Shown piece by piece: positions 52,345-60,656 of a stretch of DNA of 64,000 bases (positions within the stretch are counted from its first letter, which is position 1; the number at the start of each line of letters is the position of its first letter). The DNA is from DT-110 sp030148525 (lineage in GTDB: Bacteria; Bacteroidota; Bacteroidia; Chitinophagales; Saprospiraceae). The position numbers and the translations under genes are program-made. Below the pieces are notes generated by a model. It was not told where the DNA came from, did no database searches, and was given only the letters and a program-made list of their open reading frames with translations. Location: NCBI GenBank assembly GCA_965227445.1, contig OZ245751.1:5580001-5644000 (forward strand), in the 5' to 3' direction.

Positions 52345-54800
52345 TAATGTAAAAAGTTTCCGATACTGATGACTTCGGCGAATACGCCCGCAGCTGTTAC
52401 CTCGGCACCAGCCCCCGGCCCACGCACCACCAGCGGACGCTCGCGGTAACGGTCCGTGGTGAACACGATCATATTATCACTGCCCGATAAAGTATAAAAC
52501 GGATGATCAATATCTACGGCCTCCAGGGCAACGCGGGCTTGCTCGCCTTCCAGGCTGCCGATCATCCGCAGTACCTTGCCTTCATGCCGGGCCTTGCGGA
52601 CAAGTTCGGCAAAGTGGTCATCCGCCTTTTCCAGCTCCACAAAAAAGTCGTCGACCGATTCGGCTGCCCGACAGGACTCCGGGAGTATTGATTCGATCTC
52701 TACCGATTCCGGTTCCAGGGGAATACCCGACTCCCGGGCCAGGATGACCAGCTTTCGGCGCACATCAAATCCGCCGAGGTCTTCACGGGGATCGGGCTCG
52801 GTATAGCCCTTCTCCTTGGCCTGGCGCACAATACTGCTGAACGGCTGATCGGGTGTGAAGTGGTTGAAAATAAAGGACAAAGAGCCCGAAAGCACGGCCT
52901 CTATCTTGCGAATACGGTCACCCGAAGTGATGAGATCGTTAAGGGTACCGATCACGGGGAGGCCGGCACCAACATTCGTTTCATAGCGAAATTGTACGCC
53001 CCGCTTGCGGGCAATGTTCTTCAGGCGCTCGTATTTGAGGTAGGCCGAAGAAGTAGCAATCTTATTAGGTGTCGATATGGAAATACTCGCATCGAGAATG
53101 CTCTCGTAATAGTCGGTGATCTGATCGTTGGCCGTATTATCTACAAAAACACTATTGCTCAGATTAAGGTCGTCCATCCGAAGGACGAAGTCGTGCATGT
53201 TCATGGGAACCTCACAGGCCTCCAACCGCTCCTGCCAAGTATCGAGATCAATACCCGTTTCGTCGAAGAGCATCTTACGACTGTTGGCCAGGGCCACTAC
53301 TTTCACCTCCAGCGATTGGGCCTCCTTGAGGTATGCAGCCTGTTCTTTTATTTGTTCTAACAAGGTGCTTCCGATCAGTCCCACACCAACCATAAACAGG
53401 TGTAACTCGCTGGTATCACTCAGGAAGAAGGCCTCGTGCAGGGCATTGAGGGCTTTGGCCTCATCGTGCCGGTTGATAACTACGGATATATTTAGCTCCG
53501 AAGAACCCTGGGCGATGGCGATGGCATTAATACCATTCTTACCCAGTGCCTGGAACAAACGCCCCGAAATGCCTGGCTGGTAACGCATACGCTCTCCGAT
53601 GACTGCTACTACCGACAGGTCGCTTTCCAGCTTGACGGGATCAATGATCCCCAGGGAAATTTCGTATTCAAAAGCTTTCTCCACGGCTTCCTTGGCACCG
53701 TTGGCCACACTGGGTTGTACCGCAAAGCTGATGGAATGCTCCGATGAACCTTGCGTAATCAGAATGATGTTGATCTTATCCTGAGCCAGCGCCTGAAATA
53801 AGCGTCCGGCAATACCGGGCACACCAAACAGTCCACTGCCCTGCAGGGTTAACAGAGCAATGTGGGGAATAGAGGAAATGCCCTTAACGGCTCGTCCATT
53901 GGGGTCAGACTGAGCAGACACCAGCGTACCGTCAAAATCCGGATTAAAGGTATTCTTGATCATCAGAGGAATCCCCTTTTTCAAAGCTGGCTGCAGGGTT
54001 GGGGGATAAATGACTTTTGCTCCGAAATGCGACATCTCCATAGCCTCGGCGTAAGTAAGACTGGGAATAGTAAAAGCTCGCCGTACCTTGCGGGGATCAG
54101 CGGTCAGTACCCCGTCCACATCGGTCCAGATCTCAATGTGTTCGGCATCCAGTCCGCCGGCCAGGAGGGAGGCGGTATAGTCAGACCCACCGCGACCAAG
54201 GGTCGTGGTCAGGCCTCCTTTTGCAGAAGCAATAAATCCGGTAACTATTTGTATTTCAGGGTTTTGGGTGAAGTACTCCCGAATCTTGGAGTAGGTCACA
54301 TCCATGTCAACCTTGGCATTACCGAATAGTTTATCCGTTTTAATGACCTTACGGGCATCCAGGTAGGAGGCGTTGATTCCCTGCTGGCGTAGGTAATAGG
54401 TCATGATAAAGGCGGAATTACGCTCTCCAAAACTCAGCACGTAGTCCATGGTGCGGGGTGAAGCTTCGCGTACGAGGAAAACGCCGTAAAGCAGGTTGCG
54501 CAGTACCTCGTGGTTGTTTTCCAGCTCCTGGATGACTTGTTCCTGGAAAGGGGGGTCCAGCAGCTCCTCAACGGCCCGGAAATGGCGCTCACTAAAAGCC
54601 TCGAATTCTTGAAAGTAATCCTCCTTGCCCTTAGCGGCCATCCGGCTCATCCGGATGAGCGTATCGGTCACACCTCCAAAAGCCGAGAAGACCGCCGCGA
54701 ATTTTTCGCCCTTTGCGTAGTAGGATTTTAAAATGTTGGCAATCTGTGTGATACGTTCGGGCCGGGCCACGGAGGATCCGCCGAATTTCAATACTTTCAT
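52344..54800 (-). CDS. thrA: Bifunctional aspartate kinase / homoserine dehydrogenase I
   Basis: An 818-residue fusion enzyme catalysing the first and third steps from aspartate to threonine. The kinase domain (residues 1-300) starts MKVLKFGGSSVARPE and has GRGGSDYTASLLAGGL. Two ACT-type segments follow (LLTLQGSGLFGVPGIAGR; VAVIGERMRYQPGISGRL). Homoserine dehydrogenase begins near residue 460 with HLFMVGVGLIGSTLLEQI, followed by ETNVGAGLPVIGTLNDL. The ACT region implies feedback control by threonine. It leads the thrABC operon. No leader peptide or attenuator was found upstream. Confidence 0.97.
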   Translation of the reverse strand: MKVLKFGGSSVARPERITQIANILKSYYAKGEKFAAVFSAFGGVTDTLIRMSRMAAKGKEDYFQEFEAFSERHFRAVEELLDPPFQEQVIQELENNHEVLRNLLYGVFLVREASPRTMDYVLSFGERNSAFIMTYYLRQQGINASYLDARKVIKTDKLFGNAKVDMDVTYSKIREYFTQNPEIQIVTGFIASAKGGLTTTLGRGGSDYTASLLAGGLDAEHIEIWTDVDGVLTADPRKVRRAFTIPSLTYAEAMEMSHFGAKVIYPPTLQPALKKGIPLMIKNTFNPDFDGTLVSAQSDPNGRAVKGISSIPHIALLTLQGSGLFGVPGIAGRLFQALAQDKINIILITQGSSEHSISFAVQPSVANGAKEAVEKAFEYEISLGIIDPVKLESDLSVVAVIGERMRYQPGISGRLFQALGKNGINAIAIAQGSSELNISVVINRHDEAKALNALHEAFFLSDTSELHLFMVGVGLIGSTLLEQIKEQAAYLKEAQSLEVKVVALANSRKMLFDETGIDLDTWQERLEACEVPMNMHDFVLRMDDLNLSNSVFVDNTANDQITDYYESILDASISISTPNKIATSSAYLKYERLKNIARKRGVQFRYETNVGAGLPVIGTLNDLITSGDRIRKIEAVLSGSLSFIFNHFTPDQPFSSIVRQAKEKGYTEPDPREDLGGFDVRRKLVILARESGIPLEPESVEIESILPESCRAAESVDDFFVELEKADDHFAELVRKARHEGKVLRMIGSLEGEQARVALEAVDIDHPFYTLSGSDNMIVFTTDRYRERPLVVRGPGAGAEVTAAGVFAEVISIGNFLH

Positions 54801-54996
54801 AGGATATTTTATTTGAACATCTGGAGGTCGTAATCGGGGCTTTTGTCAATGGATCGGGAAGGTACAAAGTGGTATTTCCGACCTCAATCAAAAAAAGTGC
54901 TGAATTACGACCGCTGATTTCATACGGGGCCTGGCATGCCCTGTTTTCGGGCCCAAAGGTAATCCTTTTGCCTGTAGGCTACCCGGTGGCCTCCCT

Positions 54997-55120
54997 TATA
55001 CCGCTTTCGAAAAGGTTTGGGCTTCGCCTAACCTTAACACGCGAGTATGTGCTCGACTCGAAGTGGTATGGGAGTCCCGGCATGAGTACTGCGAAGCAAA
55101 ACCACTTCGTTGTCGGTATA
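54997..55120 (+). repeat. Cloverleaf repeat (family 1), long copy D
   Basis: A 124-bp copy running TATACCG to CGGTATA. The first arm is partly decayed (CTAACCTTAAC) and the central palindrome is changed to GAGTATGTGCTC. The third arm carries an insert CATGAGTACTGCGAAGCAAA like that of copy E. It lies in the 402-bp region between the divergent thrA and exonuclease/endonuclease/phosphatase genes, where nothing else is recognised. Confidence 0.87.
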
Positions 55121-55202
55121 GTTCCCCTTTCGGGAAATACCCTGCGCAGGACAAACAAATACCCTGTCCGATTCGGTATCTTTCGGTCAAATAATTGGTC
55201 AT

Positions 55203-56582
55203 ATGGCAATGGGTATTCGGCTTTTTCTCCCCTGGCTTCTCCTCCTCTTTTTGGTTGGTAGCGCTTTCGCGCAAAAGATAGAGCGCTTCGGCCAGGTACT
55301 CACCTTTCAGGTGAAAACGGAGCTGCAATCGGATAGCTTTCCGGCTCTGGTTACTAATAAAGACTGGGCTGGCGGTCGCATCATTTCTCTGGAAAGTAAC
55401 AGCAATTACGGCCAGACAAAGACCAGCGGAGTTCGTCGCGGCTGGGCCTTTTTTCTGCAACCCAATGGCGCCCTGGGTTGGAACCTAGGAAATGAAAAAC
55501 AACGGGTCGATTACCTACCAACCGCACGAAGACAGATTAATGATGGCCGCTGGCACGAGGTAACCTGTCTGTTCGATCTCGATCAGGAGTCTATGTGGAT
55601 GTGGCTCGATGATGAGCACCTGACTACGTATAACCTCAAGGGGATGAATATCGACTCCGCCATGATTCGGTTAGGGGTCCAGATAAGCAACAAAGCCGAA
55701 ATACAAATTCGCAAACTCCGCTGGGATACCCGACATCGCGAGCGATGGAAACTGGACAATTCCGTTGATTCTATCAACCTTGTTAACTGGAATATCTGGC
55801 ATGGCGGACGCCACAACGGCGGTCAGGACGGTGTGCGTGATGTCATCCGCATTCTGAGCGAACAGGATCCCGATATTATTTGCTTACAAGAGACCTACGG
55901 ATCGGGTCCCATTATGGCCGATTCGCTGAACATGATCTTCTATTCAATCAGTTCGAATTTGTCGATACTATCGCGCTACCCCATTCTGCGCTTGTACAAT
56001 CACGGTTGGGATTCGTTTCGCTTTGGCGGGGCCAGCATACAGGTTGGCCAGGAGCAGGCGATTGCTGTTTTTGATGTTTGGCTGCACTACTTACCCAATA
56101 CGGATCAGATGCTCAAAGAGCAAATGCCCATGGGTGATTTTATGGCCGCCGAGATGCGTACCCGGGGCCGTGAAATGCTGTTGGTACACAAGGCGATCAG
56201 GCAATTGGGGCTCGATCCATCGGTGCCGCGCATCATTGCGGGGGATTTTAACAGTGGCTCTCATCTGGATTGGACTGCCCGAACTGCCCGTCGGCACGGC
56301 AACCAGGTCGTTCCCTGGCCGGCAAGTCGTACTATGGCCCGCGAAGGTTATCAGGACGTATGGCGCACTGTGCATCCCGATGAAGTAACAGAACCGGGAT
56401 ACACCTGGTCGCCCCGTTTCCGGGATCAACTCCAGTATCGCATCGATTATATTTATACCGACCGGCAGAACTGGAGCTACCTGGCCAGTACCATTCAGGG
56501 CTACGAACTCGGGGCAAAATGGCCTTCCGATCACGCAATGGTGACGGCCAGTCTGAAATTATCCAGTCCGGTAAGACCGTAA
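55203..56582 (+). CDS. Secreted endonuclease/exonuclease/phosphatase-family protein
   Basis: A 459-residue protein with a signal peptide (RLFLPWLLLLFLVGSAFAQ). A concanavalin/LamG-like beta-sandwich follows at about residues 25-180 (GRIISLESNSNYG; NDGRWHEVTCLFD), then an EEP catalytic domain from about 190. EEP motifs are NLVNWNIWHGG, DIICLQETYG, IAGDFNSGSHLDW, QYRIDYIYTDR and WPSDHAMV, giving the metal-binding Asn, Glu, Asp and His. The substrate may be nucleic acid or a phosphoester. A start at 55209 is also possible. Confidence 0.88.
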   Translation: MAMGIRLFLPWLLLLFLVGSAFAQKIERFGQVLTFQVKTELQSDSFPALVTNKDWAGGRIISLESNSNYGQTKTSGVRRGWAFFLQPNGALGWNLGNEKQRVDYLPTARRQINDGRWHEVTCLFDLDQESMWMWLDDEHLTTYNLKGMNIDSAMIRLGVQISNKAEIQIRKLRWDTRHRERWKLDNSVDSINLVNWNIWHGGRHNGGQDGVRDVIRILSEQDPDIICLQETYGSGPIMADSLNMIFYSISSNLSILSRYPILRLYNHGWDSFRFGGASIQVGQEQAIAVFDVWLHYLPNTDQMLKEQMPMGDFMAAEMRTRGREMLLVHKAIRQLGLDPSVPRIIAGDFNSGSHLDWTARTARRHGNQVVPWPASRTMAREGYQDVWRTVHPDEVTEPGYTWSPRFRDQLQYRIDYIYTDRQNWSYLASTIQGYELGAKWPSDHAMVTASLKLSSPVRP

Positions 56583-56594
56583 AAAACAATAACC

Positions 56595-56912
56595 ATGAGT
56601 TCTAAAAAGAAAACGAATAACAAGCCGACCGGAGAAGCTGGAGATGTGCCTTTTTTCCGGCGCCCCACCAAAATGGTGCTGATCATTTTCACCAGCCTGT
56701 GGGCTCTGGCAACCTTCCTTATTTTGGCGGCAGCCACCAATGCCTTCACGGAACCCTTATTTCCGGTAAGCACGCGCTTTTACATACTGTTCGCCCTGGT
56801 ACTATATAATACCTGGGCCGTATTCGCCCTGTATCGCAACTACTTCATCCACCAGCGAACACTGCGAGACGAAGAGGCTGCCAAGTCGCCGAAAAAAGGG
56901 AAAAAAACGTGA
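56595..56912 (+). CDS. Small two-helix membrane protein, function unknown
   Basis: A 105-residue protein with a basic N-terminus (SSKKKTNNKPTGEAG), two membrane helices (MVLIIFTSLWALATFLILAA; FYILFALVLYNTWAVFALY) and a charged C-terminal tail ending KKGKKT. I do not recognise a family. It begins 12 bp after the exonuclease/endonuclease/phosphatase gene and probably shares its transcript. Confidence 0.7.
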   Translation: MSSKKKTNNKPTGEAGDVPFFRRPTKMVLIIFTSLWALATFLILAAATNAFTEPLFPVSTRFYILFALVLYNTWAVFALYRNYFIHQRTLRDEEAAKSPKKGKKT

Positions 56913-56960
56913 AGTTGGGGCCTAGTTGATTGATAAAGAGCGGAGTGTCACTATCTCCCG

Positions 56961-58007
56961 CTATTTAAACTCCTGGATATTGGTCGAAATACTGAAGTGG
57001 TTTTGCCCACCTGCCAGATGGTAGGTATGTCGCCCGTAATCAATGCGGAACCGATTTACTTTGAAGCCCACACCGAAGCTGAAGCCCGCCAGGCTACCGT
57101 AGCTATCGACGCTGAGTTCGCGCCGGATCAGGTGGTTGTAACCAACTCGTAAGCGGAAGTTATCAGCTGCTCCCAGCAGTAGCTCCCCATTGAAGATAAA
57201 GTGCCGGAATAGGTTGTCGAGCACCTCGTTCTGGGTGCCGTCAGTGGTTTGTTCTTGTCCCAGAAATATGGTTCCCTGCTCAGCATTTGGGTCGTCGTAC
57301 AAAATATTCCACCGCTGGAGATTGTGATAGATAATGGAGAATCGAAAAGGCAGGTAGCGGAGGCGTTTGCTTATTCCGGCCTGAATCTCAAATGGCATAG
57401 GCTCGCGGTTTACCCCGTCGTAGGTCGATAGCTGGCGTCCCATATTCTGAAAGACCATGGTAAAGGTTAGCAGGCTACTGGTGTCGCGGTACACGATACC
57501 GGCATCGGCGGCCACTCCAAAGGAGCCATAGCGATCAAAACGCGAACTGATGGCCCGGAGGTTAACACCCAGGGTTAGGCGATCTTCAAAGGTACGAGCG
57601 GCACCAACCGTAAAGGCGTATTCTCCCGCTGAGAAAGTTCCCTCCTGCTGAAATAGGGCGTTGGTACGCTGGAAATCGCCATAACTGATGTACCGCAAGC
57701 TGCCGTGTACGGTCAGATCCGGCGCTTCCAGGTACTGGCCATAGGCCGCATACCCGTGCGAGATACCATCAACATGAAAGCTGTGACTGAGTCCGATCTG
57801 CTGGTGCATAGCTGGGTTGAGCAGGGCCGGATTCGTGGCCGCCAGGTTTATGTCATCATCCTGAACGGTGATCAGGCTACCACCCAATGCCGAAACCCTC
57901 GCACTCGCAGGTAATTGCAGGAAGGAATAGACCTGTCGGCCACCGATCTGAGCGTGGCTGGTCATAAAACCAAGGAAGCACAATAAGAGCGTAAGGGATG
58001 ATTTCAT
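56961..58007 (-). CDS. porQ: Type IX secretion system protein PorQ
   Basis: A 348-residue outer-membrane beta-barrel with a signal peptide (KSSLTLLLCFLGFMTSHAQ). The first mature segment, GGRQVYSFLQLPASARVSALGG, followed by NLAATNPALLNPAMHQQI, is characteristic of PorQ in the PorV/PorQ family of outer-membrane T9SS components. PorQ takes part in the attachment complex that modifies and anchors T9SS cargo. It lies 9 bp after the YwqK-like gene on the same strand. No other por genes lie in the window, as is common for T9SS loci. Confidence 0.9.
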   Translation of the reverse strand: MKSSLTLLLCFLGFMTSHAQIGGRQVYSFLQLPASARVSALGGSLITVQDDDINLAATNPALLNPAMHQQIGLSHSFHVDGISHGYAAYGQYLEAPDLTVHGSLRYISYGDFQRTNALFQQEGTFSAGEYAFTVGAARTFEDRLTLGVNLRAISSRFDRYGSFGVAADAGIVYRDTSSLLTFTMVFQNMGRQLSTYDGVNREPMPFEIQAGISKRLRYLPFRFSIIYHNLQRWNILYDDPNAEQGTIFLGQEQTTDGTQNEVLDNLFRHFIFNGELLLGAADNFRLRVGYNHLIRRELSVDSYGSLAGFSFGVGFKVNRFRIDYGRHTYHLAGGQNHFSISTNIQEFK

Positions 58008-58016
58008 GGTCGTGTA

Positions 58017-58646
58017 TTAGCGCTGGGGTTCGCCGGAAGCTGCTGTCCAGGTAGTGCGGCACAGGCCGCGCTCACAATTCATGGATTTGATGAGCTCACC
58101 CTCTTCATTATAAAAAAGGAGTTCACCGTGCTCGTTGTCACCGTCGAGGTAAGTACCCTTCACCTCAACGGCACCACTTTTAAAATATTCCGTAAAGGGA
58201 CCATTCTCGAGATTATCTTCGAAGGTGACCTCTTCAAATAGTTCTCCCGTTTCGTAATATCCTTTCCAGATACCCTCCATGCGGTTATTGACGTATTCCC
58301 CTTGCAATTCAAGGTTACCATTGCGGTAATACAGTTGGTAGGTGCCGTGAAATAAGCCATCTTCGTAGTGCTCAACGATCTGGATACTACCGTCGGGATA
58401 ATAGAGTTTGCGTTCTCCCTGTAGTGTTCCATCTTCAAAGTGAGCCTCTTCCAACAGGGTATCCGTGGCACTGTAGCGCAGGTAAGGGCCGTTCTGTTCG
58501 CCTGATTCCTTATTGACAAAGAATACTTCCCGTTCGCCGAAATCACCTTCCCGGGACACCTTGCGGGTACCCGGAGGTCCTTCGGGGCCTGATTGGCAGG
58601 AAGTGAGGGCTATTAACAGCACAATGATGATGGAGAAATGCTTCAT
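58017..58646 (-). CDS. YwqK-like lipoprotein with MORN-type repeats
   Basis: A 209-residue protein with a lipoprotein signal (IIIVLLIALTSCQSGPEG) and about six repeats of 22-23 residues of MORN-variant type. Examples are KLYYPDGSIQIVEHYEDGLF, QLYYRNGNLELQGEYVNNRM and KGYYETGELFEEVTFEDNLE. The family is annotated in databases as YwqK antitoxin-like, but membrane-anchored copies in this phylum are not paired with toxins, and none is present here. It lies 9 bp upstream of porQ. Confidence 0.85.
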   Translation of the reverse strand: MKHFSIIIVLLIALTSCQSGPEGPPGTRKVSREGDFGEREVFFVNKESGEQNGPYLRYSATDTLLEEAHFEDGTLQGERKLYYPDGSIQIVEHYEDGLFHGTYQLYYRNGNLELQGEYVNNRMEGIWKGYYETGELFEEVTFEDNLENGPFTEYFKSGAVEVKGTYLDGDNEHGELLFYNEEGELIKSMNCERGLCRTTWTAASGEPQR

Positions 58647-58720
58647 GGTCTATATCCGAATTCGATACTGAAACGAAGGTAAGATACGAGCATTGCCCGG
58701 AAGATCAATATTAAACCTGA

Positions 58721-58775
58721 GGCCGGGCATTGGGCTTCCTTCACTCTGCAAAATGGTCCATACCAACCTCCCGGA
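58721..58775 (+). repeat. Family-2 repeat fragment, right hairpin only (copy 4)
   Basis: CCGGGCATTGGGC and CCAACCTCCCGG enclose TTCCTTCACTCTGCAAAATG, which aligns with the right hairpin of the copy at 22788 (shared CAAAATRGTC). The left and middle hairpins are absent. Confidence 0.55.
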
Positions 58776-58815
58776 AAAAAAGATCCGGCCATACTGCGAA
58801 CAGTATAGCCGGATG
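58773..58815 (-). terminator. Rho-independent terminator of ugd
   Basis: ATCCGGCCATACTG and CAGTATAGCCGGAT pair over 13 of 14 bp around a CGAA loop. On the - strand the stem is followed by CTTTTTTTCC. It lies 33 bp past the ugd stop codon. Confidence 0.85.
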
Positions 58816-58848
58816 CTGGTGTCGTGTTTATCCGATAGAAGTATTCAA

Positions 58849-60186
58849 CTAAGCCTGTTCCAAAACGGGTTTTTTGCCGACAGGCATGCGGCCGATACTC
58901 TCGTAATAAAATCCGTGATCAGCCATGATTTCCCGATCGTACAGATTGCGACCATCGAAGATGACATCGTGGACCATCAGTTCTTTCATAACCGCGAAAC
59001 TTGGCGTGCGGAACACACTCCATTCAGTAGCTATAAGCAAGGCATGGGATTCGATCAGGGCCTCGTATTGATCTTCACAGAAGGTGATCTGGTCACCGTA
59101 TATTGCTTTTACATTTTCCATAGCTTCCGGGTCGAAGGCGCGAATCCTGGCACCGGCATTCAGTAGCTCGTCGATGATGTACAAAGCGGGTGCTTCCCGG
59201 ATATCATCGGTATTGGGTTTGAAGGCTAGTCCCCAAATGGTAATGGTAATGCCTTCCAGGTTTCCACCAAAAAAGTTGACCAGTCGCTTACCAAGGCCAA
59301 CGCGTTGTTTGTCGTTCACATCCAATACGGAGTTGAGAATCTGGAAGTCGTAATCGTATTCTCCGGCAGTGCGGGCCAGGGCCTGCACGTCTTTAGGAAA
59401 GCAAGAGCCTCCGAAACCAATGCCCGGGAACAGAAACCGCTTTCCAATGCGGGTATCGCTGCCCATACCCTTGCGTACCATGTCTACATCGGCACCAACG
59501 CGTTCGCACAGGTTGGCGATCTCGTTCATGAAGGTGATCCGGGTAGCCAGGTAGGAGTTGGCGGCGTATTTGGTCATTTCGGCCGAGCGCTCATCCATGA
59601 AGAGGATGGGATTGCCCTGACGTACAAATGGTTCGTACAATTGGCGCATGACCTTGCGAGCGCGGTCGGAACTCGTGCCGATCACCACGCGGTCGGGACG
59701 CAGGAAGTCATCAACGGCGACTCCTTCCCGCAGAAATTCGGGATTGGAAACTACGTCGAACAGCTTCTCGCTGGTATTTTGTGCAATGGCCGCATGTACC
59801 CGCTCGGAGGTGCCAACCGGAACGGTACTTTTGTCGACCACTACTTTATAGTCTTTGATGATGTGCGAGAGGTCGTCGGCAACACCTAAAATGTAGGAGA
59901 GGTCGGCTGATCCGTCTTCACCGGGAGGAGTGGGCAATGCTAAAAAGATGACTTTGGCATCCACAATGGCCTCTTCCAGGTTGGTGGTGAAATGAAGGCG
60001 ACCCTGGCGGGAGTTGCGTTCAAAAATGACTTCCAGGCCAGGTTCGTAAATAGGCACTTCACCCTGGCGCATCCGATTTACTTTGGATTCGTCAATATCG
60101 ACACAGGTGACGTGGTTGCCGGTCTCGGCGAAGCATGTGCCCGTTACCAGGCCAACGTACCCGGTGCCAACTACTGCTATATTCAT
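58849..60186 (-). CDS. ugd: UDP-glucose 6-dehydrogenase
   Basis: A 445-residue UDP-glucose/GDP-mannose dehydrogenase family enzyme. The NAD motif is VGTGYVGLVTGTCFAETGNH, the catalytic cysteine is in GFGGSCFPKDVQALA and ILFMDERSAEMTKYAANSYL is typical of Ugd. It oxidises UDP-glucose to UDP-glucuronate for surface polysaccharides. C-terminal FDGRNLYDREIM resembles the UDP-glucose branch rather than the ManNAc branch. It is a single gene with its own terminator. Confidence 0.94.
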   Translation of the reverse strand: MNIAVVGTGYVGLVTGTCFAETGNHVTCVDIDESKVNRMRQGEVPIYEPGLEVIFERNSRQGRLHFTTNLEEAIVDAKVIFLALPTPPGEDGSADLSYILGVADDLSHIIKDYKVVVDKSTVPVGTSERVHAAIAQNTSEKLFDVVSNPEFLREGVAVDDFLRPDRVVIGTSSDRARKVMRQLYEPFVRQGNPILFMDERSAEMTKYAANSYLATRITFMNEIANLCERVGADVDMVRKGMGSDTRIGKRFLFPGIGFGGSCFPKDVQALARTAGEYDYDFQILNSVLDVNDKQRVGLGKRLVNFFGGNLEGITITIWGLAFKPNTDDIREAPALYIIDELLNAGARIRAFDPEAMENVKAIYGDQITFCEDQYEALIESHALLIATEWSVFRTPSFAVMKELMVHDVIFDGRNLYDREIMADHGFYYESIGRMPVGKKPVLEQA

Positions 60187-60308
60187 AGGAACTGGTTTTT
60201 TTAAAGCGGGGATAAAAGTACAGTTATGAAATGAGTAATGATATTTATTAACAGTAAAATAAGTCGTAAGGTTGGTCAGGAAAGACGGATGGCTTTTTAC
60301 CGGGCATT

Positions 60309-60434
60309 TATACCGCTTCCGAAGAGGTTTGGGCTTCGCCCAACCTCTTCACGCGAGTATATACTCGACTCGAAGGGGTTTGGGACACCAACACGAAGTA
60401 CTGCGTAGCAAAACCACTTCGTTGTCGGTATAGT
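60309..60434 (+). repeat. Cloverleaf repeat (family 1), long copy E
   Basis: A 126-bp copy running TATACCG to CGGTATA. The first arm, GAAGAGGTTTGGG / CCCAACCTCTTC, carries a compensatory pair change (A-T to G-C) relative to copy B. The palindrome GAGTATATACTC is intact and the third arm contains the insert ACGAAGTACTGCGTAGCAAA. It lies in the 470-bp region between the divergent ugd and patatin genes, where no further element is evident. Confidence 0.9.
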
Positions 60435-60656
60435 AGTACGCAATCCACCCGAAAAGGATGCAAAACCGGCTTGATAACAGCACTACTAGTATAATCCCCA
60501 ACGGAGATCCACTGAGCTTATTGCCGGTTTTCTGGTGTCCAATTTGCTGAGTACATCAAATACACCGAAAAAAAGTATAAAATATCGCTGTAAAGCCTTG
60601 ATTTGGAATCTTTTTTGGTGTCCCTTTCGTTAATACTATTGAGAGAACAGACCCCC

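Noticed and set aside
54801..54996. Threonine-type attenuator or leader peptide before thrA
   Set aside because: No short open frame rich in Thr/Ile codons and no terminator/antiterminator pair is visible. Such attenuation is not known in this phylum.
58017..58646. YwqK-type antitoxin of a toxin-antitoxin pair
   Set aside because: The protein has a lipoprotein signal and lies beside porQ. No toxin-sized gene is adjacent, so the label seems to be an annotation artefact of the repeat family.
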